A stretch of DNA of 64,000 nt from Methanomassiliicoccus sp. (lineage in GTDB: Archaea > Thermoplasmatota > Thermoplasmata > Methanomassiliicoccales > Methanomassiliicoccaceae), in the NCBI GenBank assembly GCA_018262895.1, contig JADFDJ010000005.1, forward strand, positions 62,001 to 126,000. The letters are read 5' to 3'. The notes under the pieces were generated by a model. The model saw nothing but the letters and a program-made list of their open reading frames with translations, was not told the origin of the DNA and did not search any database. This document shows positions 54,126 to 63,505 of the stretch, piece by piece. Numbering within the stretch: position 1 is the first letter of the stretch; every line of letters starts with the position of its first letter. Both the position numbers and the translations under genes were made by a program.

Positions 54126-55892
54126 TTATCCACAACTATCACACTGCATCGCACCCTCCTCCCCCCTCATCAATCTGCCACATCCTGGACAGTGCCTGCT
54201 GTCCTTGATGGTGGTGAGGACCTGGCCGGGTTTGGAACCCTCGCGATAAACGGTTATGCCCTTGCATCCGCGGGAATGAGCGTAGATGAAGGAATGTAGT
54301 ATATCCTGCCAGGTCGCAGATGCCGGAAGGTTGATGGTCTTAGACACAGCGTTATCAACATGCCGTTGGAACGCGGCCTGCATCTCGATCTGCTCCTCCA
54401 CCGGGACGTCATGAGCGGTAACGAAAATGTTACGGACCTCAGGGGGTACCTTGGTCAGCTGCTGAATGGACCACACTGCGGACAGATCCTTTAATAGGGC
54501 CTCATCAAGGAAACCTCCTTCCTTGGCCACATCCAGAAAGGCAGGTATGGTCTCGCTCAGGTGCTGACCCTCCAGCACCGTTCTGGAATAGGAGATGGCG
54601 TAGTAGGGCTCTATACCAGAGGAGCATCCAGCGATCATGCTGATGGTGCCCGTGGGAGCGATGGACAGAAGGGTGGCATTGCGTCGGGGCGAGGGGACGG
54701 TGGAACCATCGATGTTAGGAAAGCTGCCCCGGGACTCGGCGATCGCACGCGAGGCGCTCTCCGCTCTCTGCCTTATGAACGAGCTGATCCTCTCGGCCAT
54801 TCCTATCGATGAAGGGCTTCCGTACCTTATCTTGAGGCGTACCAGCATGTCCGCGAAACCCATCACGCCGAGCCCAATCTTCCGGTTACCCGTCACGACC
54901 TTGGTCGTCTGCTCGAGGGGGTAGCGGCTGGCATCAATGACATTGTCCAGGAACCTGACGCCCATATCCACGGTCCTGCCGAGCTTATCCCAGTTCACGC
55001 CGTCATCGTCCATCATGAGGGCCAGGTTGATAGATCCCAGGTTACATGCTTCAAAGGGAAGGAGGGGGACCTCGCCGCAGGGGTTGGTGGCCTCGATGTT
55101 GCCGAGAGCAGGGGTGGGGTTACCCCTATTTACAGCATCGATGAACAGAATGCCAGGGTCCCCGCTCCTCCATGCCGCTTTGGCGATCCTTTCCAGGAGG
55201 TGACGGGCGGATATCCTTCGGACCTCCTCGCCGTTCCTGGGATTGATCAGGACAAGCTTCTCATCCAGGGACGCCCGGCGCATAAAGTCGTCGGTGACCG
55301 CCACCGAGAGGTTGAAATTGGAGAACGAGATTAGATCGTCCTTGGCGGTCACGAAGGTCTCGATGTCGGGATGATCGACCCTGAGAACGCCCATGTTGGC
55401 GCCCCTGCGCCTTCCCCCCTGCTTGATGGCCTCGGTGGCGGCATCGAAAACCCGCATGAAGGACACAGGCCCTGAGGCGATACCCCCCGTGGAACGGACC
55501 GTGTCGCCCTCTGGACGGAGGAGGGAGAAGGAGTATCCGGTGCCGCCGCCTGTCTGCTGGACCATGGCTCCGTACTTCACAGCATCATATATGCTCTCGA
55601 TGGAGTCGTTAACGGGGATGACGAAGCATGCGGAGAGCTGCTGGATGTCGGTGCCGGCGTTCATGAGCGTGGGGGAGTTGGGCAGGAACTCTAGCGAGCT
55701 CATGGCCCGGAAGAACTCCTCTTCCTCCCCCTGGCGGTCTCCGTAGGTCTCGCTCACTGCCGCCACATTCCTGGCTACCCTTCGGAACATTTGTTCCGGG
55801 GTCTCGCAGGTCCGCCCCGTCTTATCTCTAAGGAGATACCTTCTTTCAAGGACCTGAAGGGCGTTGGAGGACAGGGGGACCGACACCGTCAT
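54126..55892 (-). CDS. nrdJ: Adenosylcobalamin-dependent ribonucleotide reductase
   Basis: Class II ribonucleotide reductase, which uses adenosylcobalamin to start a thiyl radical. The 588-residue protein has LSACFVIPVNDSIESIYDAV (first redox Cys), TNPCGEVPLLPFEACNLGSINLA (second region with the radical-bearing Cys and the NxCxE set), and GTISMIAGCSSGIEPYYA. It ends in CPGCGRLMRGEEGAMQCDSCG, a zinc-ribbon-like tail with redox cysteines. There are no split halves or inteins. It suits a B12-rich anaerobe. The end abuts the trpB2 operator. Confidence 0.95.
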   Translation of the reverse strand: MTVSVPLSSNALQVLERRYLLRDKTGRTCETPEQMFRRVARNVAAVSETYGDRQGEEEEFFRAMSSLEFLPNSPTLMNAGTDIQQLSACFVIPVNDSIESIYDAVKYGAMVQQTGGGTGYSFSLLRPEGDTVRSTGGIASGPVSFMRVFDAATEAIKQGGRRRGANMGVLRVDHPDIETFVTAKDDLISFSNFNLSVAVTDDFMRRASLDEKLVLINPRNGEEVRRISARHLLERIAKAAWRSGDPGILFIDAVNRGNPTPALGNIEATNPCGEVPLLPFEACNLGSINLALMMDDDGVNWDKLGRTVDMGVRFLDNVIDASRYPLEQTTKVVTGNRKIGLGVMGFADMLVRLKIRYGSPSSIGMAERISSFIRQRAESASRAIAESRGSFPNIDGSTVPSPRRNATLLSIAPTGTISMIAGCSSGIEPYYAISYSRTVLEGQHLSETIPAFLDVAKEGGFLDEALLKDLSAVWSIQQLTKVPPEVRNIFVTAHDVPVEEQIEMQAAFQRHVDNAVSKTINLPASATWQDILHSFIYAHSRGCKGITVYREGSKPGQVLTTIKDSRHCPGCGRLMRGEEGAMQCDSCG

Positions 55893-55980
55893 GATGGGAG
55901 GGATTGTCCGGGTGGACTTAATTACTATCCTGATGCGGGTAGTAAGTGAAGCTCCTTGTGGTAATGCCGCGTAGATACCG

Positions 55981-56889
55981 TTACTGTTCCCGTAAAGATC
56001 CTGCAGGGTCTGTCAGAACGTTCCGTTCATACCAGGCCCGAGCGGTCCTGTTCCCCTGCAGCTCCTGCTTGAGGTTCGCGGGAGCGATGACCCTATCGTC
56101 TGTGATCAAGAATGTAAAGAGCTCCAGGGGGGTGCTCTCGAAGACCTGAACGAACTCTGCAAGGTTCGGCCCCAATTCTTTCTCGTAAGTTATGAGGTCG
56201 GAGAGCATAACAGGGCTCATCTTGCTCCGACCACAGACCGCGAAGGCATCCACATCGAAAACCCTGGCGGCCTCAGCGATGGCCCTGGTCCCGATCTTAT
56301 TGACCAGCCCCGACCAGGTCACCGAATCTGCACCCACCAGCACCGCATCGATATCCGCCATGCGCGAGAAGACCGTGGAGTCATGGATAATCTCCACCTG
56401 CATGCTGTGTCCAGAAAGGATCTTGGCGAACTGCCGCCCCTCCCCCCCGGGCAGGGCTTCGGCGACCGTGACCTTTATCGCGCGGTCCTTGGCCAATGCC
56501 TTAAGGACCTGAGCGACGGTGGAAGAGTAAGAGGTGGTCATGAGCCGCTCTCCCCTTATGGTCTCGGCCGAGAGCTCGGTGATACGCAGACCGCTCTTCC
56601 TCTCCCTCTCTCTAAGGTCCATGATCGCTCCGTGCAGATCACCTATGCCATCAGCCCCCCTTTCTAAAAGAAGCAGGATGGTGTTCGCTATGTTGAAGAG
56701 AGGGGCGATGCTCGGCTTTGCTCGGTGAAGGGCTATAGCGAACTCTTCCCAATCCGAGGGAGGGATGGACACCATAGCATCCTCAGGGATGGCCAGCAGG
56801 TCGTTGAGCGTCGAGGCCATCATTTCCGATGCACCCGAATTTCCATCCATTGCTAGAGTGTCCGCAATATCCCGGAGGCGGTGGTCCAT
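55981..56889 (-). CDS. eIF2B-alpha-like / ribose-1,5-bisphosphate isomerase family protein
   Basis: A 302-residue protein of the eIF2B alpha/beta/delta-MTNA superfamily. The N-terminal helical half is divergent. The C-terminal Rossmann half shows the family series MTTSYSSTVAQVLKAL, VTVAEALPGGEGRQFAKIL, DAVLVGADSVTWSGLVNKIGT and DAFAVCGRSKMSP. Members include translation factor homologues, methylthioribose-phosphate isomerase and the archaeal AMP-pathway isomerase. The isomerase Cys and Asp pattern is not fully evident, so the specific activity is open. It is 89 bases upstream of nrdJ, same strand. Confidence 0.82.
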   Translation of the reverse strand: MDHRLRDIADTLAMDGNSGASEMMASTLNDLLAIPEDAMVSIPPSDWEEFAIALHRAKPSIAPLFNIANTILLLLERGADGIGDLHGAIMDLRERERKSGLRITELSAETIRGERLMTTSYSSTVAQVLKALAKDRAIKVTVAEALPGGEGRQFAKILSGHSMQVEIIHDSTVFSRMADIDAVLVGADSVTWSGLVNKIGTRAIAEAARVFDVDAFAVCGRSKMSPVMLSDLITYEKELGPNLAEFVQVFESTPLELFTFLITDDRVIAPANLKQELQGNRTARAWYERNVLTDPAGSLREQ

Positions 56890-56937
56890 GTAGGATAGAA
56901 TTAGAAATGGATATATGTCGATTTACCTGAGAACTGA

Positions 56938-57075
56938 TGTGGAAAGGATTTGGTGGAAAGGGTTTTGGAGGTCTGTCAATCGGATCATCGGATGGTTGAT
57001 CGGATCAAAGTAGTTTCTAAAGGGTTTAGAGGGAAAGGGGTTTTGGAGGTCTGTTGATGGGGAAGAGCTTTTTCG
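56938..57075. repeat. Two imperfect direct repeats before the third DUF835 gene
   Basis: GGTTTTGGAGGTCTGT occurs at about 56961-56976 and 57039-57054, each preceded by a GGAAAGG-type stretch, and TCGGATCATCGG/TGATCGGATCA lie between. The two copies are spaced about 78 bases. They lie downstream of the DUF835 gene and upstream of the eIF2B-like gene. The cause is unclear: local duplication or binding sites. Confidence 0.4.
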
Positions 57076-57117
57076 GACTTCTCAAAGGTGTTGATACCAT
57101 AGGAAGGGCATTTGAGC

Positions 57118-57591
57118 TCAGGCGTAGCTCGAGACCACTTCATCGGAAATATGTTCCAGCATTGTTAGTTTCTGAGGGAAGTGGTTGCGTGGGTCAAGGC
57201 TGATGATCAGGTTGCTCCCATCCTCGTTTACCTTGTCGGAGGCTCTGGATAGCACATCAAGGACAGGTCGGAAGCCGTTCCACATCTCCAGGACATCCAG
57301 GCCGTTGAGGACGATGATGCCGTCCTTGTTCTCGGCGAGGAACTGGTTGATGTACTTCTCGAACATCTCGAGGTTCATGGGCGGGATGCACTCATCATTG
57401 GGGCGGGTGCTAAGCCACATGGTCTCCAGCATTTGCTCGTCAAAGTCCAATTGGCTCCTAAGCAGCCGGGGTGGGTTCTTCGAGATGTAAAGTGTCTTTC
57501 TTCCGTTATCCAGTTCCTTTCTCAATACCTGGTGCGTTCTGAGCGGGACCCTCTCCTCGAAAAGATAGAACTTACCCTTGGACAGTTTCAT
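57118..57591 (-). CDS. Third DUF835 protein
   Basis: A 157-residue DUF835 protein and the shortest of the three. KTLYISKNPPRLLRSQLDF, ETMWLSTRPNDECIPPMNLEMFEKYI, and DGIIVLNGLDVLEMWNGFRPVLDVLSRASDKV align with the other two in the same order, and NLIISLDPRNHF closes the fold. The start is the ATG at 57591 (MKLSKGKFYLFEERVPL) after GGAGAG. It lacks a fused sensor or output domain. The gene lies alone between the repeat tract and RNase P RNA. Confidence 0.82.
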   Translation of the reverse strand: MKLSKGKFYLFEERVPLRTHQVLRKELDNGRKTLYISKNPPRLLRSQLDFDEQMLETMWLSTRPNDECIPPMNLEMFEKYINQFLAENKDGIIVLNGLDVLEMWNGFRPVLDVLSRASDKVNEDGSNLIISLDPRNHFPQKLTMLEHISDEVVSSYA

Positions 57592-57915
57592 CGGACTCTC
57601 TCCTGTTCCTTATCCAACCAAAGTAGGCATGTAGGTATTAGGTGTTTGTCCAATCGGAATAATCAAAAACTGATAATAATGTCGCATAATTTGCGGACAA
57701 TATCAGATCTTTTTACTAACGACGATTTACTGGCAATGAAAAATATTTGAGCGCCAATGTTCTTACTTTGTGGTTTTGATACTGATAATCTATTGTTCCA
57801 ATGGAGTATACTGGAATATATTCAATTGAGTGAATACCAGAATTGTGACGTATTTTTTCCAGGTGGACGGCTGTTAGGACCTGAACTGCTATCAGGAATG
57901 ATATGAAAAAACAAA

Positions 57916-58218
57916 GGGTCAGGTGAGGGTAGTAGGCCCCCTTCTGTTTCAGGCAGCATTCAACTAAGCACCCTACCCGTCGGTCCTGAGCCGTCATCCC
58001 GACTGTTTGGGCTTGCTCCGGTGGGGAGTCGCCGTTTCACCATCTCTCTGACCAACGTCACCGCCGAGCAGATCATCCTCGGTCAGAGCTGTGTCGTTTC
58101 TGGGCCCTTGCCCTGGCTCTCGCCAGGCCGCTTTTCGCAGCCCACCTTTCTCGTGGAGGAGGGACCTTCCTCAGCTGGACTTGCGTCCTACCGTCAGCCG
58201 CCCTCCCTCTCCTGACGC
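57916..58218 (-). ncRNA. rnpB: RNase P RNA
   Basis: The catalytic RNA of RNase P, about 300 nt. The 5' and 3' ends pair as P1 (GTCAGG...GAGGG with CCCTC...CCTGAC). The universally conserved P4 halves are visible: GAGGAAGGTCC at 58162-58172 and ACAGAAGGG at 57939-57947. GGAGCAAGCC and the AGGGTGCTTAG region match the archaeal type A pattern. A T-run (TTTGTTTTTTC) follows on the minus strand as terminator. The short frames across this segment are not genes. Confidence 0.92.
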
Positions 58219-59570
58219 CATTTCTTAAGGTTGGTTACCATTATAATGATATCTACAAGTGCGTTAGCTTGGTCGCAATTCAGATGCAGCGCTCTCTTTT
58301 ACAGACTTATTTTGCTCGCAACATCCTGAACCTTAGCTTTGCATCATTTTTTACTAAAATTATTTCATTATATATTGATATAAAATAATTTAATGGATAG
58401 CGCTTTTTTGTTGGTATATCTTTCGATGACCCTGCTCGAAAAACAACGAATTATCACATTAATGGGACGGTTACCGCTATTAACATCCGATAAAGGATGA
58501 CAAATATCGTAAAATATTATTTTCAATTCAGGACCTTTGCGTTATATGCGCTTTTGATAGTTTTTATTGTATTATAAGCGGGCTATCAGCATATATGCCA
58601 TGATCCATCTGAAGAATGCCGATATTTCTCGGCAGAAGGTAAAAAAATATGGATGTGGAAAAGAAGAGATCAACGATGAGCACTAAGCCATTTTCTAGGT
58701 ATGGAACAACCAGCGATGACCAGGTCCAGATCGGTTCGGGATCACAGAGGAAAGCTGATAATGCGATGAAAAAAAGAGGGACAAGCTATCGTTACGCAAG
58801 CTCGGAGGGCAGATAGTTTTCCAAGAGGGCGAACGAACCACAAGGGCTAAGGTTAGAGAATACTGAGAACGGGCCTTATGGAAGCGGTCAGAAGGATCAT
58901 TCAAATCCGTCTCCATTTGAGCCCTCTTCTTTATTCTACGGACAATGCCGGCATTCTCCGGGCATCATCAACAGCGGATTGAAGCCGAAAGGCCCAGTCA
59001 GTTGGGAAATTAGAACGGATTCACCGGAGGAGCGTGGAAAGCATGAGGAAGGTCATGATCAACTACAATCGTGGATTGGAGCATTACATAGAGAAGTACG
59101 CAATCTCGATAGAAAGGGTAAGGACTGCAAAAATGGTCGGGATGATCAATTCATTGGGGAAGAGGAGCGTTCATAACGCCCATGAAATTGGATGCGTCAC
59201 TCATATCACCGCGGGCATTGGTGATCTGGGGGCGATGCAGAAAAACATCTGCCAAGAGGGTCAGGGGTGATTCTGAACAGAACGCCGACCTTCCGCACGA
59301 TGGACCTATCGAACCGGCAGCATCTTATCCACCTTATCGCCGGTCTAAACCTTTTATTTTAACTTCACTGCAAATTCTGCATTTGACCTGGTCAGGCCTT
59401 GTTGGATCACATTAATGGTTGAGGTTCGCTGAGATGGCCTTCAACTCCAGCGAACTTTATCCTCTGTACCTCATTGTCGATCAAGGTCTGAACCGCCTGG
59501 TTTATCGAAGTTCCCGGGCTGTCCGTATGAGGCCCTATCGGTTCACATGCGAGATGACACTGGCAAGTTC
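58219..59570. other. Long intergenic region without a convincing gene
   Basis: 1.35 kb with nothing I can name. 58230-58640 is AT-rich and includes the RNase P RNA promoter on the minus strand (TATA-like sequence just after 58230). 58640-59400 has mixed composition and only frames under 80 codons; one at 59034-59270 (MESMRKVMINYNRGLEHYIEKYA...) has passable composition but no start signal and no similarity that I see. 59400-59570 is downstream of the zinc-ribbon gene. Confidence 0.45.
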
Positions 59571-60374
59571 TCAGATCGCCAACGCTTCCTGTACGATCTT
59601 GGACATTTCCTCTATGTTGTATGCGGTACCGCAGTAGGAGCAGAACTTGAGCCCTGTTGCACTGGAGTTCTTGTCGATGGTGATGCTGGCACCACAATTA
59701 TGACATTTGTAGGGAACGGCCAGTCCCTTGCTACCGATCTGCTCGATGAGCTGGTTCATGTCCACGGTCACATGCTTGACCATCTGAACACGGTTCTTTT
59801 CCCGGACCTTGCCTGCGGATGACCATAGCTTGAGCTCTTCGAATATCTTGGCCGCGCCCTCGAAGTTGCCCGCCTTATCCAGATTTATAGCCTTCTTTAG
59901 CTCGGCCACCACCGGCTTGCCCGGCTCGGCACCGTCGTTAGCCATCTGCCATTCCTGTACAACCGAACGAAGAACCGGGTCCTTCTCGGTCATGGCCTCC
60001 AGCTCTGAGGTCCACTTGATCTTCTCCTCCTCCTCTGCCAGGTGGGCCTGGTACTGCTCCTCCTTGACCTTACCCTGACAGGCGGGGCATAACAGGACGC
60101 CGTTGCTGAGATACTTCTTCTTCTCCGCATTGATGGTCTGGGACGAGGCGAGGTTGACCAGCACCAGTACGACCAGGGCTGCCATGACGCTATTCACGTT
60201 GATGAACGGCATCTCCGGCAGCATAGGATCGGATACCTGGTCTATCATGATGATGAAAGCTAAGCCCAGGATGCCTACGCATATCAGGGTAAAGAACACC
60301 CGGACACCGTTCACCGCACGCATCTTCACAAACGGCGATCCGCACTTCTTGCATTGAAATCCGTTGGCAGCCAT
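59571..60374 (-). CDS. Zinc-ribbon membrane protein of unknown function
   Basis: A 267-residue protein. An N-terminal CxxC (FQCKKCGSPF) precedes two transmembrane helices (about 27-46 and 62-80), then a CxxC (LCPACQGK) and a coiled-coil cytoplasmic part. The C-terminus is a zinc ribbon: YKCHNCGASITID and FCSYCGTAYNIEEM. Residues about 150-195 (AELKKAINLDKAGNFEGAAKIFEELKLW) look like a helical hairpin repeat. Zinc-ribbon proteins of this design are common in Thermoplasmatota but have no assigned function. Start is the ATG at 60374. Confidence 0.82.
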   Translation of the reverse strand: MAANGFQCKKCGSPFVKMRAVNGVRVFFTLICVGILGLAFIIMIDQVSDPMLPEMPFINVNSVMAALVVLVLVNLASSQTINAEKKKYLSNGVLLCPACQGKVKEEQYQAHLAEEEEKIKWTSELEAMTEKDPVLRSVVQEWQMANDGAEPGKPVVAELKKAINLDKAGNFEGAAKIFEELKLWSSAGKVREKNRVQMVKHVTVDMNQLIEQIGSKGLAVPYKCHNCGASITIDKNSSATGLKFCSYCGTAYNIEEMSKIVQEALAI

Positions 60375-60587
60375 CCTTAGAAATCACTCGTTCGAAGTAT
60401 CTAAGACTTGTCAGGTGAAATGCGTTTTTCCGAAAGCTGATACTGTGCTGGGAGCAATCGAGCACAGGGCCATGACCTATGGATCAGGGCAAGAGGCGCA
60501 GGAATGCCAATGTTGTGACCGTTGTTCGGCGGGTCCCCAAGGCCTTCTAACGCCCAATACCGCCTTTCCGTGGAAAATGTCAATATC

Positions 60588-61508
60588 ATGTCGCCCAATC
60601 CACGGTCGATGAGCGAGGTCTCGCTGAGGAACAGTTCATCGAAGCTGCTGCTGCTGGCGTTGGGGATAACCCTCGCGTTCGCCCTGGTGGAGATCATCGG
60701 CGGCATACTAAGCGGCAGCCTGGCGTTGCTCAGTGATGCGGGGCATATGTTCACTGACGTCCTCGCCTTGGGGCTCAGTCTCGGCGCCTCCCTTGTGACC
60801 ACAAAAAGGCCGACGAAAAGGCACACCTTTGGTTTTCATCGCATCGAGATTTTGGTCGCATTGGTCAACGGTGTAATTCTGGCGGTACTTTCCATCATAA
60901 TAATAATGGAGGCCCTGGAAAGAATTGGTCAACCTCCGTCGGTGGATTCCTCGTTGATGCTCCTCGTATCCATGATAGGCCTGGGCGCCAATCTCATGGG
61001 AATGTACATACTCAGGGACAAGAAAAAGGAGAATCTCAATGTCAAAGGTGCCTATCTGCACATGCTGGGCGACTTATTGTCGTCCATAGGCGTCATACTC
61101 GCTGCTCTATTGATCTTACTCTTCAACCTGACCGTTGCCGATGCGATCATAAGTATTGTTATTGGACTGGTGATTATAGTCGGCGCCTACCGCCTGGTGG
61201 ACCAGTCAATAGCCATCTTACTGGAGGCGACACCCGAGCACATCGACATGGAGGAGGTGGAGAGGGTTCTGATGGAGATCGAAGGGGTCGAACGGGTTCA
61301 CGATCTCCATGCCTGGACCCTGACCTCGGGGGTCTATGCCATGAGCCTCCACATCGTGGTGAAGGACCGCCCGATCGATTTTTGCAACAACCTGATAGTC
61401 AAGGCCAATCAACTGCTGAGGGAGCGCTATCAGGTCACCCACTCCACGATCCAGATCGAGACCGAGGGTGAGAATAGGTGCGTTTTTCCGGTCCCTGAGG
61501 CCCAGTGA
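60588..61508 (+). CDS. Cation diffusion facilitator transporter
   Basis: A 306-residue CDF exporter of divalent metals such as zinc or cobalt. Six transmembrane helices span about residues 15-200. The metal site residues are in SDAGHMFTDVLALG (HxxxD) and GAYLHMLGDLLSSIG (HxxxD); the HD-HD pattern favours zinc. A histidine-containing loop TKRPTKRHTFGFHRIEI is typical, and the cytoplasmic C-terminal domain includes EGVERVHDLHAWTLTSG. The ATG at 60588 (MSPNPRSMSEVSL) is chosen because 22 upstream codons of the longer frame are not family-like. Confidence 0.92.
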   Translation: MSPNPRSMSEVSLRNSSSKLLLLALGITLAFALVEIIGGILSGSLALLSDAGHMFTDVLALGLSLGASLVTTKRPTKRHTFGFHRIEILVALVNGVILAVLSIIIIMEALERIGQPPSVDSSLMLLVSMIGLGANLMGMYILRDKKKENLNVKGAYLHMLGDLLSSIGVILAALLILLFNLTVADAIISIVIGLVIIVGAYRLVDQSIAILLEATPEHIDMEEVERVLMEIEGVERVHDLHAWTLTSGVYAMSLHIVVKDRPIDFCNNLIVKANQLLRERYQVTHSTIQIETEGENRCVFPVPEAQ

Positions 61509-61829
61509 AAAGATCGAACACGAACGTGGACGTCCGTGATGATCGAACAAGATTATCGGTTGATGCGTACGGATGTTCAAAGGTCAATCATCTGGTCCGT
61601 TTGCTTCAGAGGCAGGCCTGGGCGTTCCCTAGTGAAGCTTGTGAGAAATAAGTGGATATGGCTTCAGACCGGTCATTCATTCTCAGTCCCCGGCCATTCA
61701 TGTTCCTCGATCACGCGAGAAACGCTGCCAGGGCCCATAAAGGGCGTCTCTGCACGCGAGAACCGACGCTGGTGTGAAAATGATTGGGATCGTGATGACC
61801 TTACCTTACGGCATCCAGCTACTTAATCT

Positions 61830-61973
61830 TCAATCCGAATCCTCTTCCGCTTCCTCTGTAGATGGAATCCTCTTTGCGGTCGCGGATATCTTGAATGCAC
61901 TGTGGCCAACACACTCGGAGCACTTGGTCGAGGTAAATTGGTACTTGCAGAAGTAGCAATGGACATCGCTCAT
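61830..61973 (-). CDS. 47-residue zinc-binding protein
   Basis: A short frame from ATG at 61973 to TGA at 61830. MSDVHCYFCKYQFTSTKCSEC holds two CxxC pairs spaced like a compact zinc knuckle; the rest is basic, then a strongly acidic tail (TEEAEEDSD). GGTGAAGAAG precedes the ATG. AT-rich DNA with TATA-like sequences lies upstream (62040-62100). Small zinc proteins like this are frequent in archaea and often bind nucleic acid. Its existence rests on the motif and ribosome-binding site. Confidence 0.6.
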   Translation of the reverse strand: MSDVHCYFCKYQFTSTKCSECVGHSAFKISATAKRIPSTEEAEEDSD

Positions 61974-62245
61974 CTTCTTCACCGGAAAGAAGGCACCCCT
62001 TCTGCAATATATAATCCGTCAATACCCGGTTAGTAACTTTGATAACAGGTGGTTATTTATAATAGATTTGTTTATATATATTAATATTAAACTATATTAT
62101 TATCAATACGTTGGATAAGTGAAAAGGACACGATTTTTTTCATGAATATGGTTATCTGCGCAGATTATCACCCATCATCGTCCCTTTTTAGCCAGCATCT
62201 TCCGGGCGTTCCTACGGGAGAGTTGTAATACTAATCATCAGCATA

Positions 62246-63374
62246 GGTGCAAAACTCGACTGGCTGCTTCTGACGCATAATCTTTGATTGTTATCTATAT
62301 TGTTATCAAAATGAATAAGAGTGGTCCAACCTATTGCCAGCTGCTCAGGAAGGTAACAGATTGGAAGCCACGACAGTAGAGATGCCGAGCGACGTATTCA
62401 AGTTTTCCGGACAAGTTCATCTCGATACGTTCGCTCTCGACCTCGAGAGCGTAACGGTCGACCTCGACCGCTACGATGACGTCGCCATCAACGGTCTAAG
62501 ATTATCGCTCGAAGCGATTCGCAAGAGGACCGACTCGTTCGCTTACTGGCAGCGTAGGTGCCGCACAGGACGACCGCCATACGAGGAGCGCACGCTCCTC
62601 GTGGCGTTCCTCGTGCAGCAGCTTCTCGGTCTCACGTTCCGCGAAACGGAGGGCGTGCTGGCCATGGTCCGCTCGTACTATCGCCTGGAGCGAGTTCCGG
62701 ACCATTCCACGCTCTCTCGAAAGCTGTCCTCGAGACGATGGACGACGGTGCTGGAACGGTTCTTCCTTCATCTTGTTAACGAGCTGCCTAAGCGCAGCTC
62801 CGTCGTCGCTACGGACGCCACCGGTTACTCGGGAAGGAAGCGAGGGTGGCGAGAGACGAAGCACGCGCAGCGCGCGATCGAGGACTGGGTCAAGGTGCAC
62901 GCGGCGATCGAGGTCGATGAGTTCCTGGTCCTCAGTTACTCTTTAACGAGATCGAACGTGCACGACAGCCAGATGTTCGCCGAGGTCTGGGACAAGTTGC
63001 CGTCGAACGTGACGCCGAGGCGGAGCCTCGCCGATTCCGCTTACTTCGGCAACGACTGCCTGGCCGCGGCCAGGCAGCATGGGGCGACGCCGCTGCACGG
63101 CATCAAGAAGAACGCTCGTAACTTCGAGCGGCCGTCGAACTTCTACCAGAAGCTGGTGAACTTCGCGCATCACTGGCCGAACCGTTTCGCCGCGCTGTAC
63201 GCGAAGCGCGCGCACGCGGAGACGGTGTTCTCGATGATCTCGACGCTGCTCGGGCATCGACTTCGATGTCGTTCGAAAAGAGGTCGAAAAAACGAGGTCC
63301 GGGTCAAGTTGGCGCTGTTCGATCTCATTCAGCTGGCTCTGAGGAAGGAGTTCTGGTCGTGAGGGTTTTGCACC
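62246..63374 (+). mobile_element. IS5-like insertion sequence
   Basis: A 1129-base element with terminal inverted repeats: GGTGCAAAAC at 62246-62255 and GTTTTGCACC at 63365-63374, with further partial matching inward. A single transposase gene fills it. I see no convincing target-site duplication (CATA on the left, AGGG on the right). It ends 25 bases from the tRNA-Leu gene. A TATA-like TTATCTATATTG near 62291-62302 lies in its left end. Confidence 0.8.
62382..63362 (+). CDS. IS5-like DDE transposase
   Basis: A 326-residue DDE transposase. An N-terminal helical DNA-binding part (RTGRPPYEERTLLVAFLVQQLLGLTFRETEGVL) is followed by the catalytic core: the first Asp in SSVVATDATGYSGRK, the second in SLADSAYFGNDCL, and the Glu in KRAHAETVFSMISTLLG (YREXE-like). 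The end is intact, so the enzyme may be active. The ATG at 62382 gives MPSDVFKFSGQV; the in-frame TTG at 62334 is an alternative. GC content is higher than in flanking DNA, and the DNA is probably acquired. Confidence 0.92.
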   Translation: MPSDVFKFSGQVHLDTFALDLESVTVDLDRYDDVAINGLRLSLEAIRKRTDSFAYWQRRCRTGRPPYEERTLLVAFLVQQLLGLTFRETEGVLAMVRSYYRLERVPDHSTLSRKLSSRRWTTVLERFFLHLVNELPKRSSVVATDATGYSGRKRGWRETKHAQRAIEDWVKVHAAIEVDEFLVLSYSLTRSNVHDSQMFAEVWDKLPSNVTPRRSLADSAYFGNDCLAAARQHGATPLHGIKKNARNFERPSNFYQKLVNFAHHWPNRFAALYAKRAHAETVFSMISTLLGHRLRCRSKRGRKNEVRVKLALFDLIQLALRKEFWS

Positions 63375-63398
63375 AGGGCCACTACCCCATAAGTTTGG

Positions 63399-63505
63399 TG
63401 CGAGGGGCCGGATTTGAACCGACGAACCTCTTCAGGAACAGATCTTGAGTCTGTCGCCTTTGGCCGATGACAAGGTCATCTTTGACCTGGCTTGGCTACC
63501 CTCGC
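63399..63505 (-). tRNA. tRNA-Leu (CAA) with a predicted 22-base D-loop intron
   Basis: The acceptor GCGAGGG pairs with CCCTCGC, followed by A and an encoded CCA (63396-63398). The anticodon arm ACAGA-CTCAAGA-TCTGT has anticodon CAA; the variable arm TCCTGAAGAGGTTC and T arm GTCGG-TTCAAAT-CCGGC are normal for a type II Leu tRNA. The D-loop is 22 bases too long. GGTC and GGCC form a four-pair helix flanked by two AAA bulges and a six-pair hairpin (GATGAC-CTT-GTCATC). Cutting after the second A of each bulge removes 63460-63481 and restores the standard GCCAAGCCAGGTCAAAGGC D-arm. The mature tRNA would have 85 bases. Confidence 0.9.

Noticed and set aside
57990-58215. Plus-strand frame across 58021-58215
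   Set aside because: Lies antisense to RNase P RNA, whose conserved P1 and P4 segments explain the sequence.
58695-58916. Minus-strand 73-codon frame
   Set aside because: No ribosome-binding site, low-complexity content, no resemblance to a family.
59034-59270. Plus-strand 78-codon frame
   Set aside because: Composition is tolerable but there is no start signal, promoter or similarity; kept only as a note in the intergenic entry.
59407-59570. Frame downstream of the zinc-ribbon gene (reads SINQAVQTLIDNEVQRIKFAG)
   Set aside because: It could suggest a frameshifted tail of 59571-60374, but the upstream gene already ends after a complete zinc ribbon, so a real extension is not supported.
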